The notes below the pieces were generated by a model, which was not told where the DNA came from, searched no databases, and saw only the letters and a program-made list of their open reading frames with translations. Shown piece after piece: positions 1 to 8,107 of a stretch of DNA of 64,000 nt. Position 1 is the first letter of the stretch; every line of letters begins with the position of its first letter. Origin of the DNA: Alicyclobacillus suci (lineage in GTDB: Bacteria > Bacillota > Bacilli > Alicyclobacillales > Alicyclobacillaceae); the NCBI RefSeq assembly GCF_017329615.1, contig NZ_JAFMTW010000018.1:1-64000 (forward strand). The letters are read 5' to 3'. The position numbers and the translations under genes are program-made.

Positions 1-1
1 A

Positions 2-637
2 CACGGCGCAAGAATACCGATATATGGAATATTGTCTGCTTACCCTAGGTGTTGTTCCTTTTTCACCTCCACCCAAAACGACCATTCTGCAAAACGCTCA
101 TTTAACAAGATAGATGTGCTATTTAACAATGCCGGTATTGCTGGTGTCGGAGCGGTTCACGAAATAGAGGAAGATACCTGGGATAAGGTAGTAAATGTAA
201 ACCTTAAAGGTGTATATCTTCCAAGTAAGTATGTAATCCCACATATGATGGAACGTAGACAAGGATCCATTATTAATATGTCGTCTTGTGTTGCAGAAAT
301 TGGACTTCAGCGTCGCTCAGTTTATGCCGCAACGAAAGGTGCAGTTCTTGCTTTAACCAAATCGATGCAAGTGGATTACGCCCCCTATCAGATTCGTGTG
401 AATGCTTTATTGCCAGGTACAATCTTAACCCCTTTTGTGGAGGGGTACCTGCGTTCAGCGTACGATAATCCAGACGAGGCACTTAATACAATAAAAAGTC
501 GTCAGCTAAGTGAACAACTGGGTACACCGGAAGATGTTGCAAATGCTGCACTGTTCCTTGCATCTGACGATTCAAAGTTCATTCTTGGATCTCCATTGTA
601 TGTTGATGGTGGAGCCGTCTTTGGAAAGATGGCGTAA
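2..637 (+). CDS. SDR family oxidoreductase, 5'-partial
   Basis: NAD(P)-dependent short-chain dehydrogenase. The C-terminal two thirds are clear: NNAG, the catalytic Ser in the MSS stretch, the YAATK catalytic Tyr/Lys pair and the VRVNALLPG-like loop. The glycine-rich TGxxxGIG cofactor loop should lie about 70 residues before NNAG, outside the window. The reading frame is open to base 2 and a TTG at 32 is only a possible start. The roughly 35 residues before NNAG match an SDR poorly, so a small indel is possible. It is followed after 19 bases by an FAH hydrolase and then a KDG permease. That order recalls the non-phosphorylated L-fucose/L-rhamnose route, where an SDR oxidises a 2-keto-3-deoxy acid; this substrate is an inference. 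Confidence 0.75.
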   Translation, partial: HGARIPIYGILSAYPRCCSFFTSTQNDHSAKRSFNKIDVLFNNAGIAGVGAVHEIEEDTWDKVVNVNLKGVYLPSKYVIPHMMERRQGSIINMSSCVAEIGLQRRSVYAATKGAVLALTKSMQVDYAPYQIRVNALLPGTILTPFVEGYLRSAYDNPDEALNTIKSRQLSEQLGTPEDVANAALFLASDDSKFILGSPLYVDGGAVFGKMA

Positions 638-656
638 AAGGTGAGGGGGAACCGTT

Positions 657-1505
657 ATGAGGTTGTGTATGGTTAAAACAGAACAAGGCCACCAGCTTGG
701 AGTGAGTACGGAGCAGGGGATTTTCCCGAGTCCATTAGAATTAAGCGATATATTCGCTGATATGGATGCGGGGTTACGCGGACTCTCGAGATTTGCACAG
801 CAGTATAATGGTGAACTATTAGGGAAAGGTGAGGACTTACGATTTGGGCCTTGTGTTCCTAATCCAGGAAAAATAATATGTGTGGGATTGAATTACCGAA
901 AGCATGCTGAAGAATCTCACATGGATATTCCTAATTATCCAGTGCTGTTTAACAAATTTTCTAATTCCATAGCGGCGCATAAACAAGATATTGAACTGCC
1001 GCGACTATCGAGTCAAATAGATTATGAGGCCGAATTGGCAATTGTTATCGGTAAAAAAGCCAAAAATATCAAGAAAGATGAAGCTTTAGATTACGTTTTG
1101 GGCTATTGTGTGGCGAATGATTTATCTGCGCGGGACTTGCAAATGCGGACATCGCAATGGATGTTGGGAAAATGTTGTGACGGTTTTTCACCTATCGGTC
1201 CGTATCTAGTAACTGCTGGCGACATAGAAAATCCGAATAATTTAAGAATTCGTTTATACGTTAATGGTGATTTGCGGCAAGATTCGAATACATCGGACAT
1301 GATTTTTAAATGTGATTACATTGTGAGTTATATCTCTCAATATATGACGTTAATGCCTGGTGACATTATCCTCACTGGGACGCCTGAAGGTGTGATTCTT
1401 GGGTATCCAGAGGAGAGGCAAGTTTGGCTTAAAGACGGTGATGTAGTAGACGTAGAAATTGAAAAATTAGGTAGGCTGACGAATAGGGTTAAAGAAGTGT
1501 ACTAG
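657..1505 (+). CDS. fumarylacetoacetate hydrolase family protein
   Basis: 282-residue FAH-superfamily enzyme, a metal-dependent hydrolase of C-C bonds in 2,4-diketo acids. The family core is intact: GLNYRKHAEE near residue 77, the metal-binding DYEAELAIVIG near 122, the Asp in VANDLSARD, GFSPIGPY and the ILTGTPEGV turn near 239. Start ATG follows GTGAGGGGGA at 641-650. It sits directly behind the SDR and ahead of a KDG permease, so a 2,4-diketo-3-deoxy sugar acid hydrolase role is the best contextual guess. A second FAH gene in this window, at 22487, belongs to an aromatic operon and is a different subtype. Confidence 0.85.
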   Translation: MRLCMVKTEQGHQLGVSTEQGIFPSPLELSDIFADMDAGLRGLSRFAQQYNGELLGKGEDLRFGPCVPNPGKIICVGLNYRKHAEESHMDIPNYPVLFNKFSNSIAAHKQDIELPRLSSQIDYEAELAIVIGKKAKNIKKDEALDYVLGYCVANDLSARDLQMRTSQWMLGKCCDGFSPIGPYLVTAGDIENPNNLRIRLYVNGDLRQDSNTSDMIFKCDYIVSYISQYMTLMPGDIILTGTPEGVILGYPEERQVWLKDGDVVDVEIEKLGRLTNRVKEVY

Positions 1506-1573
1506 ACATATTTATGGGAGAATCAGAAACTACATCCTCACTAATCAAGCGTGTTCGAATTGAGGGTGATGGT

Positions 1574-2563
1574 ATGAAAATTAAAGCTTCCATTGAAAAA
1601 ATTCCTGGTGGAATGATGGTTGTTCCCCTGTTTTTCGGGGCAGTAATTAATACGATATTTCCAAGTGCGGCAAATGTATTTGGTTCTTTTACTGGAGCAA
1701 TTATGACAGGTTCATTGCCAATTTTAGGAGTATTCTATTTTTGCGTAGGTGCAACTGTTAATTTTAAGGCGTCCCCGTATATACTCAAGAAAGGGCTGAC
1801 GTTTCTTCTCACAAAGGTTTGTACTGCTGCAGTCGTTGGATTAATTGCGAATCAGCTAATTCCAAATCAGTATATCAAAAATGGCTTTTTTGCCGGTCTT
1901 TCTGTACTTGCTATTGTTGCAGCCATGAATGAAACGAATGTTGGTATGTGGATGGCTTTGATGGCACAATTTGGAAGGAAAGAGGACATTGGAGCGTCCT
2001 CGATTATGATGATGGAATCGGGTCCATTTTTGACAATGGTAACGTTTGGTGCCACGGGGCTTGGCCATTTTCCCTGGCAGTTTCTTGTCGGTACGATTAT
2101 TCCATTTGTCTTTGGGATGGTTTTAGGTAATTTGGATGGAGAAATGCGGGGATTTTTCGGTAATGGAGTCAACGTGCTGATTCCGTTCTTCTCTTTTGCC
2201 CTGGGTGCGGGTCTTAACCTCACGAATGTCGCTAAAGCAGGTTATCTAGGGATATTCCTTGCCATATTAGTGATTGTCACAACAGGAAGTACGCTGTTCT
2301 TGGCTGACAAATTTACAGGTGGAAATGGCACTGCAGGTATTGCAGCAGCGTCTTCCGCAGGAGCATGTGCAACCGTTCCGGCTGCAATGGCTGCGGCTAA
2401 TCACAAGTTTGCCATCATGGCGCCTGATGCAACTGCTCTTGTGGTAGCTTCTGTAGTTGTTACTTCCATTGTTACGCCATTTCTTACTGCATGGTGGTCG
2501 AGACGCATTAAGAGAAGACAAATGCTTTTGAAGTCTAACATGGATCATCTTACGAACATTTAA
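1574..2563 (+). CDS. kdgT: 2-keto-3-deoxygluconate permease family
   Basis: 329-residue polytopic membrane protein of the KDGT family, which imports 2-keto-3-deoxy sugar acids by cation symport. It opens MKIKASIEKIPGGMM, the usual KdgT start, and carries about ten hydrophobic segments plus the conserved glycine- and alanine-rich GIAAASSAGACATVPAA stretch. The ATG at 1574 is chosen over one at 1514 because GAGGGTGATGG lies just before it and the length then matches E. coli KdgT. Third gene of the SDR-FAH cassette, closed by a hairpin. The exact deoxy-ketoacid is unknown. Confidence 0.85.
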   Translation: MKIKASIEKIPGGMMVVPLFFGAVINTIFPSAANVFGSFTGAIMTGSLPILGVFYFCVGATVNFKASPYILKKGLTFLLTKVCTAAVVGLIANQLIPNQYIKNGFFAGLSVLAIVAAMNETNVGMWMALMAQFGRKEDIGASSIMMMESGPFLTMVTFGATGLGHFPWQFLVGTIIPFVFGMVLGNLDGEMRGFFGNGVNVLIPFFSFALGAGLNLTNVAKAGYLGIFLAILVIVTTGSTLFLADKFTGGNGTAGIAAASSAGACATVPAAMAAANHKFAIMAPDATALVVASVVVTSIVTPFLTAWWSRRIKRRQMLLKSNMDHLTNI

Positions 2564-2576
2564 AAGTTGATCGGGG

Positions 2577-2615
2577 CGGACTCCCACGTACGGATAGTAA
2601 CGTGGGGGTCTGCCT
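2577..2615 (+). terminator. stem-loop after kdgT
   Basis: Inverted repeat with a CCCACGT/ACGTGGG core extended by further pairs, 14 bases after the kdgT stop. There is no clear U-tract, so it may be a factor-assisted terminator or an RNA-stabilising hairpin. Confidence 0.5.
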
Positions 2616-2760
2616 GTGATGCCACTGATTACATAGGCCCGAGAAAAGGATTCGTTCGACGGCGCTATACTCCTTGGTACCTTGAATTTTGTTTACCCCT
2701 ATATCGCCTTTACCCCCCTACGCCTCAATGCCTGTTCACAATCTAACTTAAATTCATGTA
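2616..2760. other. non-coding gap
   Basis: No convincing ORF. The only notable trait is a pyrimidine-rich stretch around 2690-2735. I see no riboswitch core or repeat here. Confidence 0.5.
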
Positions 2761-2790
2761 TTGACAAAAGGTAAGTTTATAACTTATTGT
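2761..2790 (+). promoter_or_regulatory. candidate sigma-A promoter of wrbA
   Basis: Perfect TTGACA at 2761-2766 with a weaker TATTGT at 2785-2790 (18-base spacer). It lies about 95 bases before the wrbA start and is the best promoter in the gap. Confidence 0.5.
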
Positions 2791-2883
2791 TGAACTACAG
2801 GCGTTACTAATCAAAGAGAAGCTGATTGTGAAATGAATGTTTGGGCTGTGCACATTCTGTTAACAACGTAATGAGGTGAACGT

Positions 2884-3549
2884 ATGGGATTGTTCGCCAA
2901 AATTTTCGGCAAGCAAGCCAAAGAGGGGACGATACAAATGTCGAACGTAAAATTAGCGGTGATTTACTATAGTTCAACAGGAACAAATTACAAGATGGCG
3001 AATGCCGCTGCTCAGGCAGCGAGGGAAGCAGGGGCTGATGTGAAGGTTCTCAAGGTGCCGGAGTTGGCTCCAGAGGAAGCCATCGCTTCAAATCCAAGCT
3101 GGAAGGCGCACGTTGAAGAAACGCGGAACGTTCCTACAGCTACGGCGGCTGACATTGAGTGGGCGGATGCCATTATCTTTAGTGTACCGACCCGTTTCGG
3201 CAATGTTCCTTCGCAGATGAAACAGTTTCTCGATACGATGGGTGGACTTTGGGCACAAGGCAAGACCGTCAATAAGGTCGTCAGTGCGATGACCAGCGCT
3301 CAAAACCCGCATGGCGGCCAGGAAGCAACCATCCTTTCCATCTACACAAGTATGTATCACTGGGGGGCAATCGTTGTGGCGCCGGGTTACACGGATCAAG
3401 TTGTGTTTGGTGCTGGTGGTAACCCATATGGAACCAGTGCGACAGCGGTCGAGGACGGCTCCATAGACGAAGCAACCACTGCGGCTATTAAGCACCAAGC
3501 GAACCGCGTGGTGACTGTCGCTAGTTGGGTGAAAAAAGGTCAGGCGTAA
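2884..3549 (+). CDS. wrbA: WrbA-type NAD(P)H:quinone oxidoreductase
   Basis: 221-residue flavodoxin-fold protein of the WrbA family, FMN-dependent two-electron quinone reductases of the cytosol. Visible are the FMN phosphate loop YYSSTGTNYKMA, the PTRFGNVPSQMKQFLD loop, and HGGQE. GAGGTGA lies 4 bases before the ATG, which supports this start and gives about 18 extra N-terminal residues; an internal ATG at 2938 would give the canonical length. Single-gene unit with its own promoter and terminator. It is followed by a ruined ring-cleavage dioxygenase, which hints at lost aromatic or quinone metabolism here. Confidence 0.9.
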   Translation: MGLFAKIFGKQAKEGTIQMSNVKLAVIYYSSTGTNYKMANAAAQAAREAGADVKVLKVPELAPEEAIASNPSWKAHVEETRNVPTATAADIEWADAIIFSVPTRFGNVPSQMKQFLDTMGGLWAQGKTVNKVVSAMTSAQNPHGGQEATILSIYTSMYHWGAIVVAPGYTDQVVFGAGGNPYGTSATAVEDGSIDEATTAAIKHQANRVVTVASWVKKGQA

Positions 3550-3557
3550 CACGTTAC

Positions 3558-3596
3558 AAAAACAGCCGCTCAGTATCTGGGGCGGCTGTTTTGCGT
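3558..3596 (+). terminator. intrinsic terminator after wrbA
   Basis: AACAGCCGC pairs with GCGGCTGTT across a short loop, followed by a T-rich run. It starts about 8 bases after the wrbA stop. Confidence 0.8.
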
Positions 3597-3618
3597 TTGC
3601 CGACAAGGGAGGGTGAAC

Positions 3619-4169
3619 ATGGTTCCAGCGTTATTTATTGCGCATGGCACCGCTCTTAGCGATTGAGGACAACGATTACACGCGGTTTTAAGCGGCTTGG
3701 GGCAAACGCTGCCGCGGCCAAGTGCCGTGATCCTATTTTCCGCACACTGGGTGACAGGTGTACAGCAGGTCAGTGGGGTAACCGAATACGACACGATTTA
3801 CGATTTTGGTGGCTTCCCGGATGAACTCTATCAGATTCGGTATCCGGCCAAAGGAGATCGACAAATCGCTCATCGGATTGCAGAGAGGTTGATGAAAGAT
3901 GGCATTGCGTCTGAAGTTGACCCAACACGTGGACTCGGTCACGGCGCCTGGATCATATTACGCCTACTTTTATCCCAACGCGTATGTTCCCGTTATCTCC
4001 ATGTCCGTCAACCCTCGGCTTTCAGCGGAGCGACTGGGCACTGCAATTTGACGAATGGTTGAAGACGCAACTCCAAGAGTGGAATTTGAACGCATTATTG
4101 TGGAATGCATCATTGCTGTGTGCACCATATCTAGTGCACAGGAGAATTCAATCTATTGATTATCACTAG
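3619..4169 (+). pseudogene. LigB/DODA-type extradiol dioxygenase pseudogene
   Basis: A class III extradiol ring-cleavage dioxygenase (4,5-DOPA dioxygenase-like, YgiD family) broken by several frameshifts. GGGAGGGTGA precedes an ATG reading MVPALFIAHGTA; the frame then stops and continues in another as LAIEDNDYTRF. It shifts again to LSGLGQTLPRPSAVILFSAHW and runs on through LGHGAW, a landmark with a conserved His. A third shift gives YPNAYVPVISMSVNPRLS, and a fourth gives QFDEWLKTQLQEW. The family's last third is missing or unrecognisable. Because each fragment stays homologous, decay is recent. No single ORF can give a full enzyme. Confidence 0.85.
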
Positions 4170-4184
4170 ATACAGTGGTATAAC
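4156..4184 (+). promoter_or_regulatory. promoter of the cobalamin riboswitch/nrd operon
   Basis: TTGATT at 4156-4161 and TATAAC at 4179-4184 with an exact 17-base spacer, about 25 bases before the riboswitch. Confidence 0.65.
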
Positions 4185-4204
4185 ATAGACACAATTTCAA
4201 TTTG

Positions 4205-4388
4205 CGAGCCAGGTGCTCACGTTCACGTGAGTGAAAAGGGAATCCGGTGAGAATCCGGAACAGTCCTCGCTGCGGTGAAGAACGACGTAGAAACAGAGGT
4301 GCTTATGCACCAACCACTTGACGTAAGTCAGGGAAGGTGGTTTCTGCGGATGACGTCTAAGTCCGAAGACCTGCCTAGCTCGATGGCT
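4205..4388 (+). ncRNA. cobalamin (AdoCbl) riboswitch
   Basis: The B12-riboswitch core is readable: an AGGTGCTC-type P2 start near 4211, AAGGGAATCCGGTGAGAATCCGG, a CCTCGCTGCGGT analogue of the CCCGCxACTGT box, AAGTCAG near 4325, and GTCCGAAGACCTGCC at the 3' end. It lies between a good promoter and an intrinsic terminator in front of nrdIEF. The likely role is transcriptional shut-off of the cobalamin-independent reductase when adenosylcobalamin is plentiful. Such control is known for class I RNR operons in organisms that also hold a class II enzyme. End points are approximate. Confidence 0.9.
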
Positions 4389-4465
4389 GTACACTCTCAC
4401 GGGGGGTTGGGAGGGGCGTTTCGTAATGGTGATCTTTTATCGTGGATTCATGATTGCGCATAGCA

Positions 4466-4497
4466 CCCCATTCCCTTGTGCGGAATGGGTTTTTTTG
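4466..4497 (+). terminator. riboswitch-linked intrinsic terminator
   Basis: CCCATTCC and GGAATGGG around a short loop, then seven or more Ts. It lies between the B12 aptamer and nrdI, so it is the probable attenuator. The pairing that would compete with it was not worked out. Confidence 0.85.
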
Positions 4498-4536
4498 TGT
4501 CCGCTAGATTCACAAAGCATGGGAGAGAAATGAGAC

Positions 4537-4920
4537 GTGCGTATTTTCTACGATAGCCGCACGGGTAACGTGCGAAGGTTTCTTAAAGACTGTGGGCTCG
4601 ACGCAGCGCCGATTACGGAAGAGATGACTGTGGACGAGCCGTTTGTGTTGGTTACATATACGACTGGTCGCGGTCAGGTTCCGCGCAAGACGCAGGCCTT
4701 TCTCGACAAAAATCATCGCTATCTCTACGGTGTCGCGGCGAGTGGCGAGCGGAATTGGGGGCGGGAAAACTTCGCTAAGTGCGCGGACGCCGTCTGCGCG
4801 ATGTATCCGCAGGCCGAACTCCTGCTCAAGTTCGAGAAGCGAGGTACGGAGAAAGATAGAGAACGATTTCTGGAAAGGGTGGCAGCACTGGATGAAGGCA
4901 TACCTCAAGTACAATGCTGA
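4537..4920 (+). CDS. nrdI: NrdI flavodoxin, class Ib RNR activator
   Basis: 127-residue flavodoxin-like protein that supplies superoxide to assemble the dimanganese-tyrosyl cofactor of NrdF. It opens with RIFYDSRTGNVRRF (FMN phosphate loop) and keeps VTYTTGRGQVP and the VAASGERNWG loop typical of NrdI. The start is GTG with GGGAGAG 11 bases upstream. Its last 29 bases overlap nrdE, suggesting coupled translation. First gene after the B12 riboswitch. Confidence 0.92.
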   Translation: MRIFYDSRTGNVRRFLKDCGLDAAPITEEMTVDEPFVLVTYTTGRGQVPRKTQAFLDKNHRYLYGVAASGERNWGRENFAKCADAVCAMYPQAELLLKFEKRGTEKDRERFLERVAALDEGIPQVQC

Positions 4921-6988
4921 AATCAATCGGCGGGGCGAAAATGGTTTTTGGCAACTGGAAAAGGATGAACTGGCCATTGCGGAATTCGCCAAGGAGGTGG
5001 AGGCGCAGTCGTTGAAATTTTCCTCTCTGGAGGAGCGGTTGCGCTATTTGGTAGACCACAACTATTATTACAACCTATTTGAGCAGTACAGCATGACGGA
5101 GATTGAGGCTGTGTACGCGGTGGTCGAAAGTGTTCCATTTGCGTTTCAGTCGTTCATGGCTATCTCCAAGTTTTATCGCGATTACGCCCTGAAGACGAAC
5201 GACGGGGCCTATTACCTTGAGCGCTACCAAGATCGCAATGCCATTGTGGCGCTTTTCCTCGCGCAAGGGAACGTGGATATGGCGTGCAGATTGGCGAAAG
5301 CGCTCATGGAGCAGCGTTACCAACCTGCGACGCCGACCTACCTGAATGCGGGGAAAGCCCGGCGCGGAGAATTGGTCTCCTGCTTTTTGGATGAGATGGA
5401 CGACTCTCTCAATTCCATTGGGCACATCATTAACCAATGCATGCAACTGTCCAAGATTGGCGGGGGTGTCTCTACGAATCTATCGAAACTGCGGATGCTC
5501 GGAGACCCCATTCGTGGCGTGGAACAGGCAGCCAAAGGCGTCATTCCGGTGATGAAGTTGCTTGAAGATGGTTTTACCTACGCGGATCAAATGGGCCAGC
5601 GCAAAGGTGCCGGGGCAGTGTATCTGAACATTTTTCACGGCGACATCGTACGCTTTCTCAGCACCAAGAAAGTCAACGCAGATGAGAAGACGCGAATGAA
5701 GACCCTGGCGACGGGGATTATTGTGCCGGATCGATTCATGCAAATCTTGGAGAAGGACGAACCGTTTTACGTCTTCTCGCCTTACAGTGTCCATCAGGCG
5801 TATGGGGTGCACTTGGACGAGATGAATCTCGACCAGATGTACGACGAACTCGTCGCCAACCCGAAGGTGAAGAAGGAACTGTGCGAGCTATCCGCGCGAG
5901 AGTTGATGACGCAGATTGCCATTACACAGTTAGAGTCCGGCTATCCGTACTTGTTCTTCAAGAGCAATGCCAACCGCAATCATGCGCTGAAAGCGCTAGG
6001 TAGTATCAAATTTTCCAACCTGTGTACAGAGATTATGCAATTGAGTCGACACTCGGTTATTCATGACTACGGGGAAGCTGATGAGATTCAGCTAGGTATC
6101 AGTTGCAACTTGGGCTCTCTTAATATTGTCAACGTGATGGAGCACCAGAACATCCGCGAGACGGTACACACCGCGATGGAGGCATTGACCACGGTGTCAG
6201 ACATGAGTGACGTCCGAAACGCGCCGTCCATTCGCAGTGCCAATCGACGCTTCCACTCAGTGGGGCTCGGGGCCATGAACTTGCACGGGTTTTTGGCCAA
6301 GCACGGCATTCCGTATGAGAGTGCAATGGCACGCGATTTTGCTAACGTGTTTTTTGCGATGGTCAACTACTACAGCTTGGAGAAAAGTATGCTGATTGCC
6401 AAAGAACGCGGGCAGTGCTTCGAAGGGTTTGAGCAGTCCGAGTACGCCAACGGCCAATACTTTGAGCTGTATTTGACACGCGATTTTGTGCCGCGCAGTG
6501 AGAAGGTCAAAGCGCTGTTCGCAGGCATTGACGTGCCCACGCGGCGTGACTGGGCGCGCCTTCGTGACGATGTTATGCGCTATGGCGTGTTCCACGCGTA
6601 CCGACTAGCAATTGCGCCGACTCAGTCGATCAGTTATATCCAAAATTCTACGCAGTCGGTGATGCCGGTGGTACGCCGGATAGAGAACCGGACGTATGGC
6701 AATGCCAGCACGTATTATCCGATGCCGTTTCTTAGTCCGACCACGCAGTGGCTGTATAAGTCGGCGTTCGATATGGATCAGAAGAAGATTATCGACATGG
6801 TGGCAGTGATTCAACAACACGTCGACCAAGGCATCTCGACGACCTTGTTTGTCAAAAAGGATATTCCGACCGACGAGTTGGTTCAGTATTTTGCGTATGC
6901 GCACAAGCGCGGATTAAAGAGTTTGTACTATGTTCGCAATCGTACCAAGCCGAACGAGAACGATATTTGTGAGTCTTGCGCCATCTGA
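4892..6988 (+). CDS. nrdE: class Ib ribonucleoside-diphosphate reductase, alpha subunit
   Basis: 698-residue catalytic subunit that reduces NDPs to dNDPs. The three catalytic cysteines are visible: LVSCFL near residue 163, SNLCTEI near 376 (thiyl radical) and SCNLGSLN near 404. SISYIQNSTQSVMP is the radical-transfer tyrosine region and CESC at the C-terminus is the redoxin-recharged pair. There is no N-terminal ATP-cone, as expected for class Ib. The ATG at 4892 is used because KYNAEINRRGENGF is the normal NrdE start and GGAAAGGGTGG precedes it; the open frame extends back to 4643 only as a shadow of nrdI. nrdF follows after 37 bases. Confidence 0.95.
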   Translation: MKAYLKYNAEINRRGENGFWQLEKDELAIAEFAKEVEAQSLKFSSLEERLRYLVDHNYYYNLFEQYSMTEIEAVYAVVESVPFAFQSFMAISKFYRDYALKTNDGAYYLERYQDRNAIVALFLAQGNVDMACRLAKALMEQRYQPATPTYLNAGKARRGELVSCFLDEMDDSLNSIGHIINQCMQLSKIGGGVSTNLSKLRMLGDPIRGVEQAAKGVIPVMKLLEDGFTYADQMGQRKGAGAVYLNIFHGDIVRFLSTKKVNADEKTRMKTLATGIIVPDRFMQILEKDEPFYVFSPYSVHQAYGVHLDEMNLDQMYDELVANPKVKKELCELSARELMTQIAITQLESGYPYLFFKSNANRNHALKALGSIKFSNLCTEIMQLSRHSVIHDYGEADEIQLGISCNLGSLNIVNVMEHQNIRETVHTAMEALTTVSDMSDVRNAPSIRSANRRFHSVGLGAMNLHGFLAKHGIPYESAMARDFANVFFAMVNYYSLEKSMLIAKERGQCFEGFEQSEYANGQYFELYLTRDFVPRSEKVKALFAGIDVPTRRDWARLRDDVMRYGVFHAYRLAIAPTQSISYIQNSTQSVMPVVRRIENRTYGNASTYYPMPFLSPTTQWLYKSAFDMDQKKIIDMVAVIQQHVDQGISTTLFVKKDIPTDELVQYFAYAHKRGLKSLYYVRNRTKPNENDICESCAI

Positions 6989-7025
6989 TCAGGTCATTCG
7001 GGTGAAATAAGGAGGAGAAAGCCGT

Positions 7026-8081
7026 ATGGTGAGCAATGCGGTGCACCGCGCGGTCAACTGGAATCGGTTGACCGACGAATACACCTTGGAATTTTGGGAT
7101 ATGAACACGTCACAATTCTGGCTGGAGAAAGAAATCGATTTAAGCATGGACGTGCCGGTGTGGAATCGGATGTCGGAAGCCGAAAAACGTACGTATGAAG
7201 AGGTTTTGGCAGGGCTGACGCTGTTAGACACGAAACAAGCACAGCGCGGCATGCCCTTAATTGCACTCCATATAGATGACGAGCAACGGGGCGCTGTTTT
7301 GTCGTTTATGGGGGCGATGGAGCACATTCACGCTAAATCGTATTCTTCCATCTTTTCGACGGTGTGTTCCCCCATGCGCATTGACCAATTGTTTGAATGG
7401 GTGCAAACACAGCCAAATTTGCAATACAAGGCGCAACGCATTAGTTGTTTCTACGAATCGCTGTTCCAGCCAATGGTCACTGATGAAGCGCTGTATCAGG
7501 CGATGGTGGCGAGTGTATTGTTGGAGTCGTTTCTTTTTTATTCTGGATTCTTTTACCCATTATACCTTGCTGGTCAGGGCAAAATGGTAGCGAGCGGTGA
7601 GATTATTAATCTCATCATTCGCGATGAATCCGTGCACGGACAATACGTCGGATTGTTGGCACAAGAGCGGTTTGACGCTATGGATGCACCGACGAGAGAT
7701 AGATTGCAAGCCTTTGCGAATAGATTACTGCTGGAATTGTACGAGAATGAGTTGGTGTACACAGAAGCGATATATGGGGATTTGCAGTTGGTGGACGAAG
7801 TGAAAGCGTTCCTGCGGTATAACGCCAACAAGGCTTTTGACAATCTTGGTTTTGACCATCTGTTTCCGGATGAGGAGATAAATCCGGTGGTGGAGCAGGG
7901 GCTCAGCACCGAGACTAAGCATCACGACTTTTTCTCCGTCAAAGGTAACGGCTATGTGAAGGCGTTGAATGTGCGCCCAGTGACGGATGCGACGTTTGAT
8001 ATTCCTGAACTGGAGACGGATTTGCTGGATGAAATTGAAGCGCTCGAAGACGAGGCTGAAATACAAAACGAGTCCCTATAA
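7026..8081 (+). CDS. nrdF: class Ib ribonucleoside-diphosphate reductase, beta subunit
   Basis: 351-residue ferritin-like radical subunit. Metal ligands and radical residue are in place: Asp in LLDTKQA near 68, Glu/His in MEHIHAKSY with the radical Tyr at the end, Glu in LLESFLFYSG, and Glu/His in RDESVHGQY. An acidic tail (DEIEALEDEAE) ends in the C-terminal peptide that docks on NrdE. Start ATG follows a perfect AAGGAGGAG. The stop codon lies inside the terminator hairpin. Last gene of the riboswitch-controlled operon. Confidence 0.95.
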   Translation: MVSNAVHRAVNWNRLTDEYTLEFWDMNTSQFWLEKEIDLSMDVPVWNRMSEAEKRTYEEVLAGLTLLDTKQAQRGMPLIALHIDDEQRGAVLSFMGAMEHIHAKSYSSIFSTVCSPMRIDQLFEWVQTQPNLQYKAQRISCFYESLFQPMVTDEALYQAMVASVLLESFLFYSGFFYPLYLAGQGKMVASGEIINLIIRDESVHGQYVGLLAQERFDAMDAPTRDRLQAFANRLLLELYENELVYTEAIYGDLQLVDEVKAFLRYNANKAFDNLGFDHLFPDEEINPVVEQGLSTETKHHDFFSVKGNGYVKALNVRPVTDATFDIPELETDLLDEIEALEDEAEIQNESL

Positions 8082-8094
8082 TAGGGACTCGTTT
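8064..8094. terminator. bidirectional terminator, nrdF / peptide-binding protein
   Basis: Near-perfect stem AACGAGTCCCTA / TAGGGACTCGTT flanked by A-run and T-run. It overlaps the nrdF 3' end and serves the convergent gene as well. Confidence 0.8.
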
Positions 8095-8107
8095 GGAATA
8101 TCGAGTG

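Noticed and set aside
2640..2760. Possible T-box or other leader RNA before wrbA
   Set aside because: The GGTACC word lacks the surrounding T-box core, and the promoter lies downstream of it.
3088..3606. 172-codon minus-strand frame opposite wrbA
   Set aside because: Shadow of a well-supported gene, with no ribosome site and a Cys/His/Arg-rich composition.
4643..4891. Extended N-terminus of the nrdE frame
   Set aside because: It is Arg-rich, lies in another frame over nrdI and lacks a ribosome site; normal NrdE begins at 4892.
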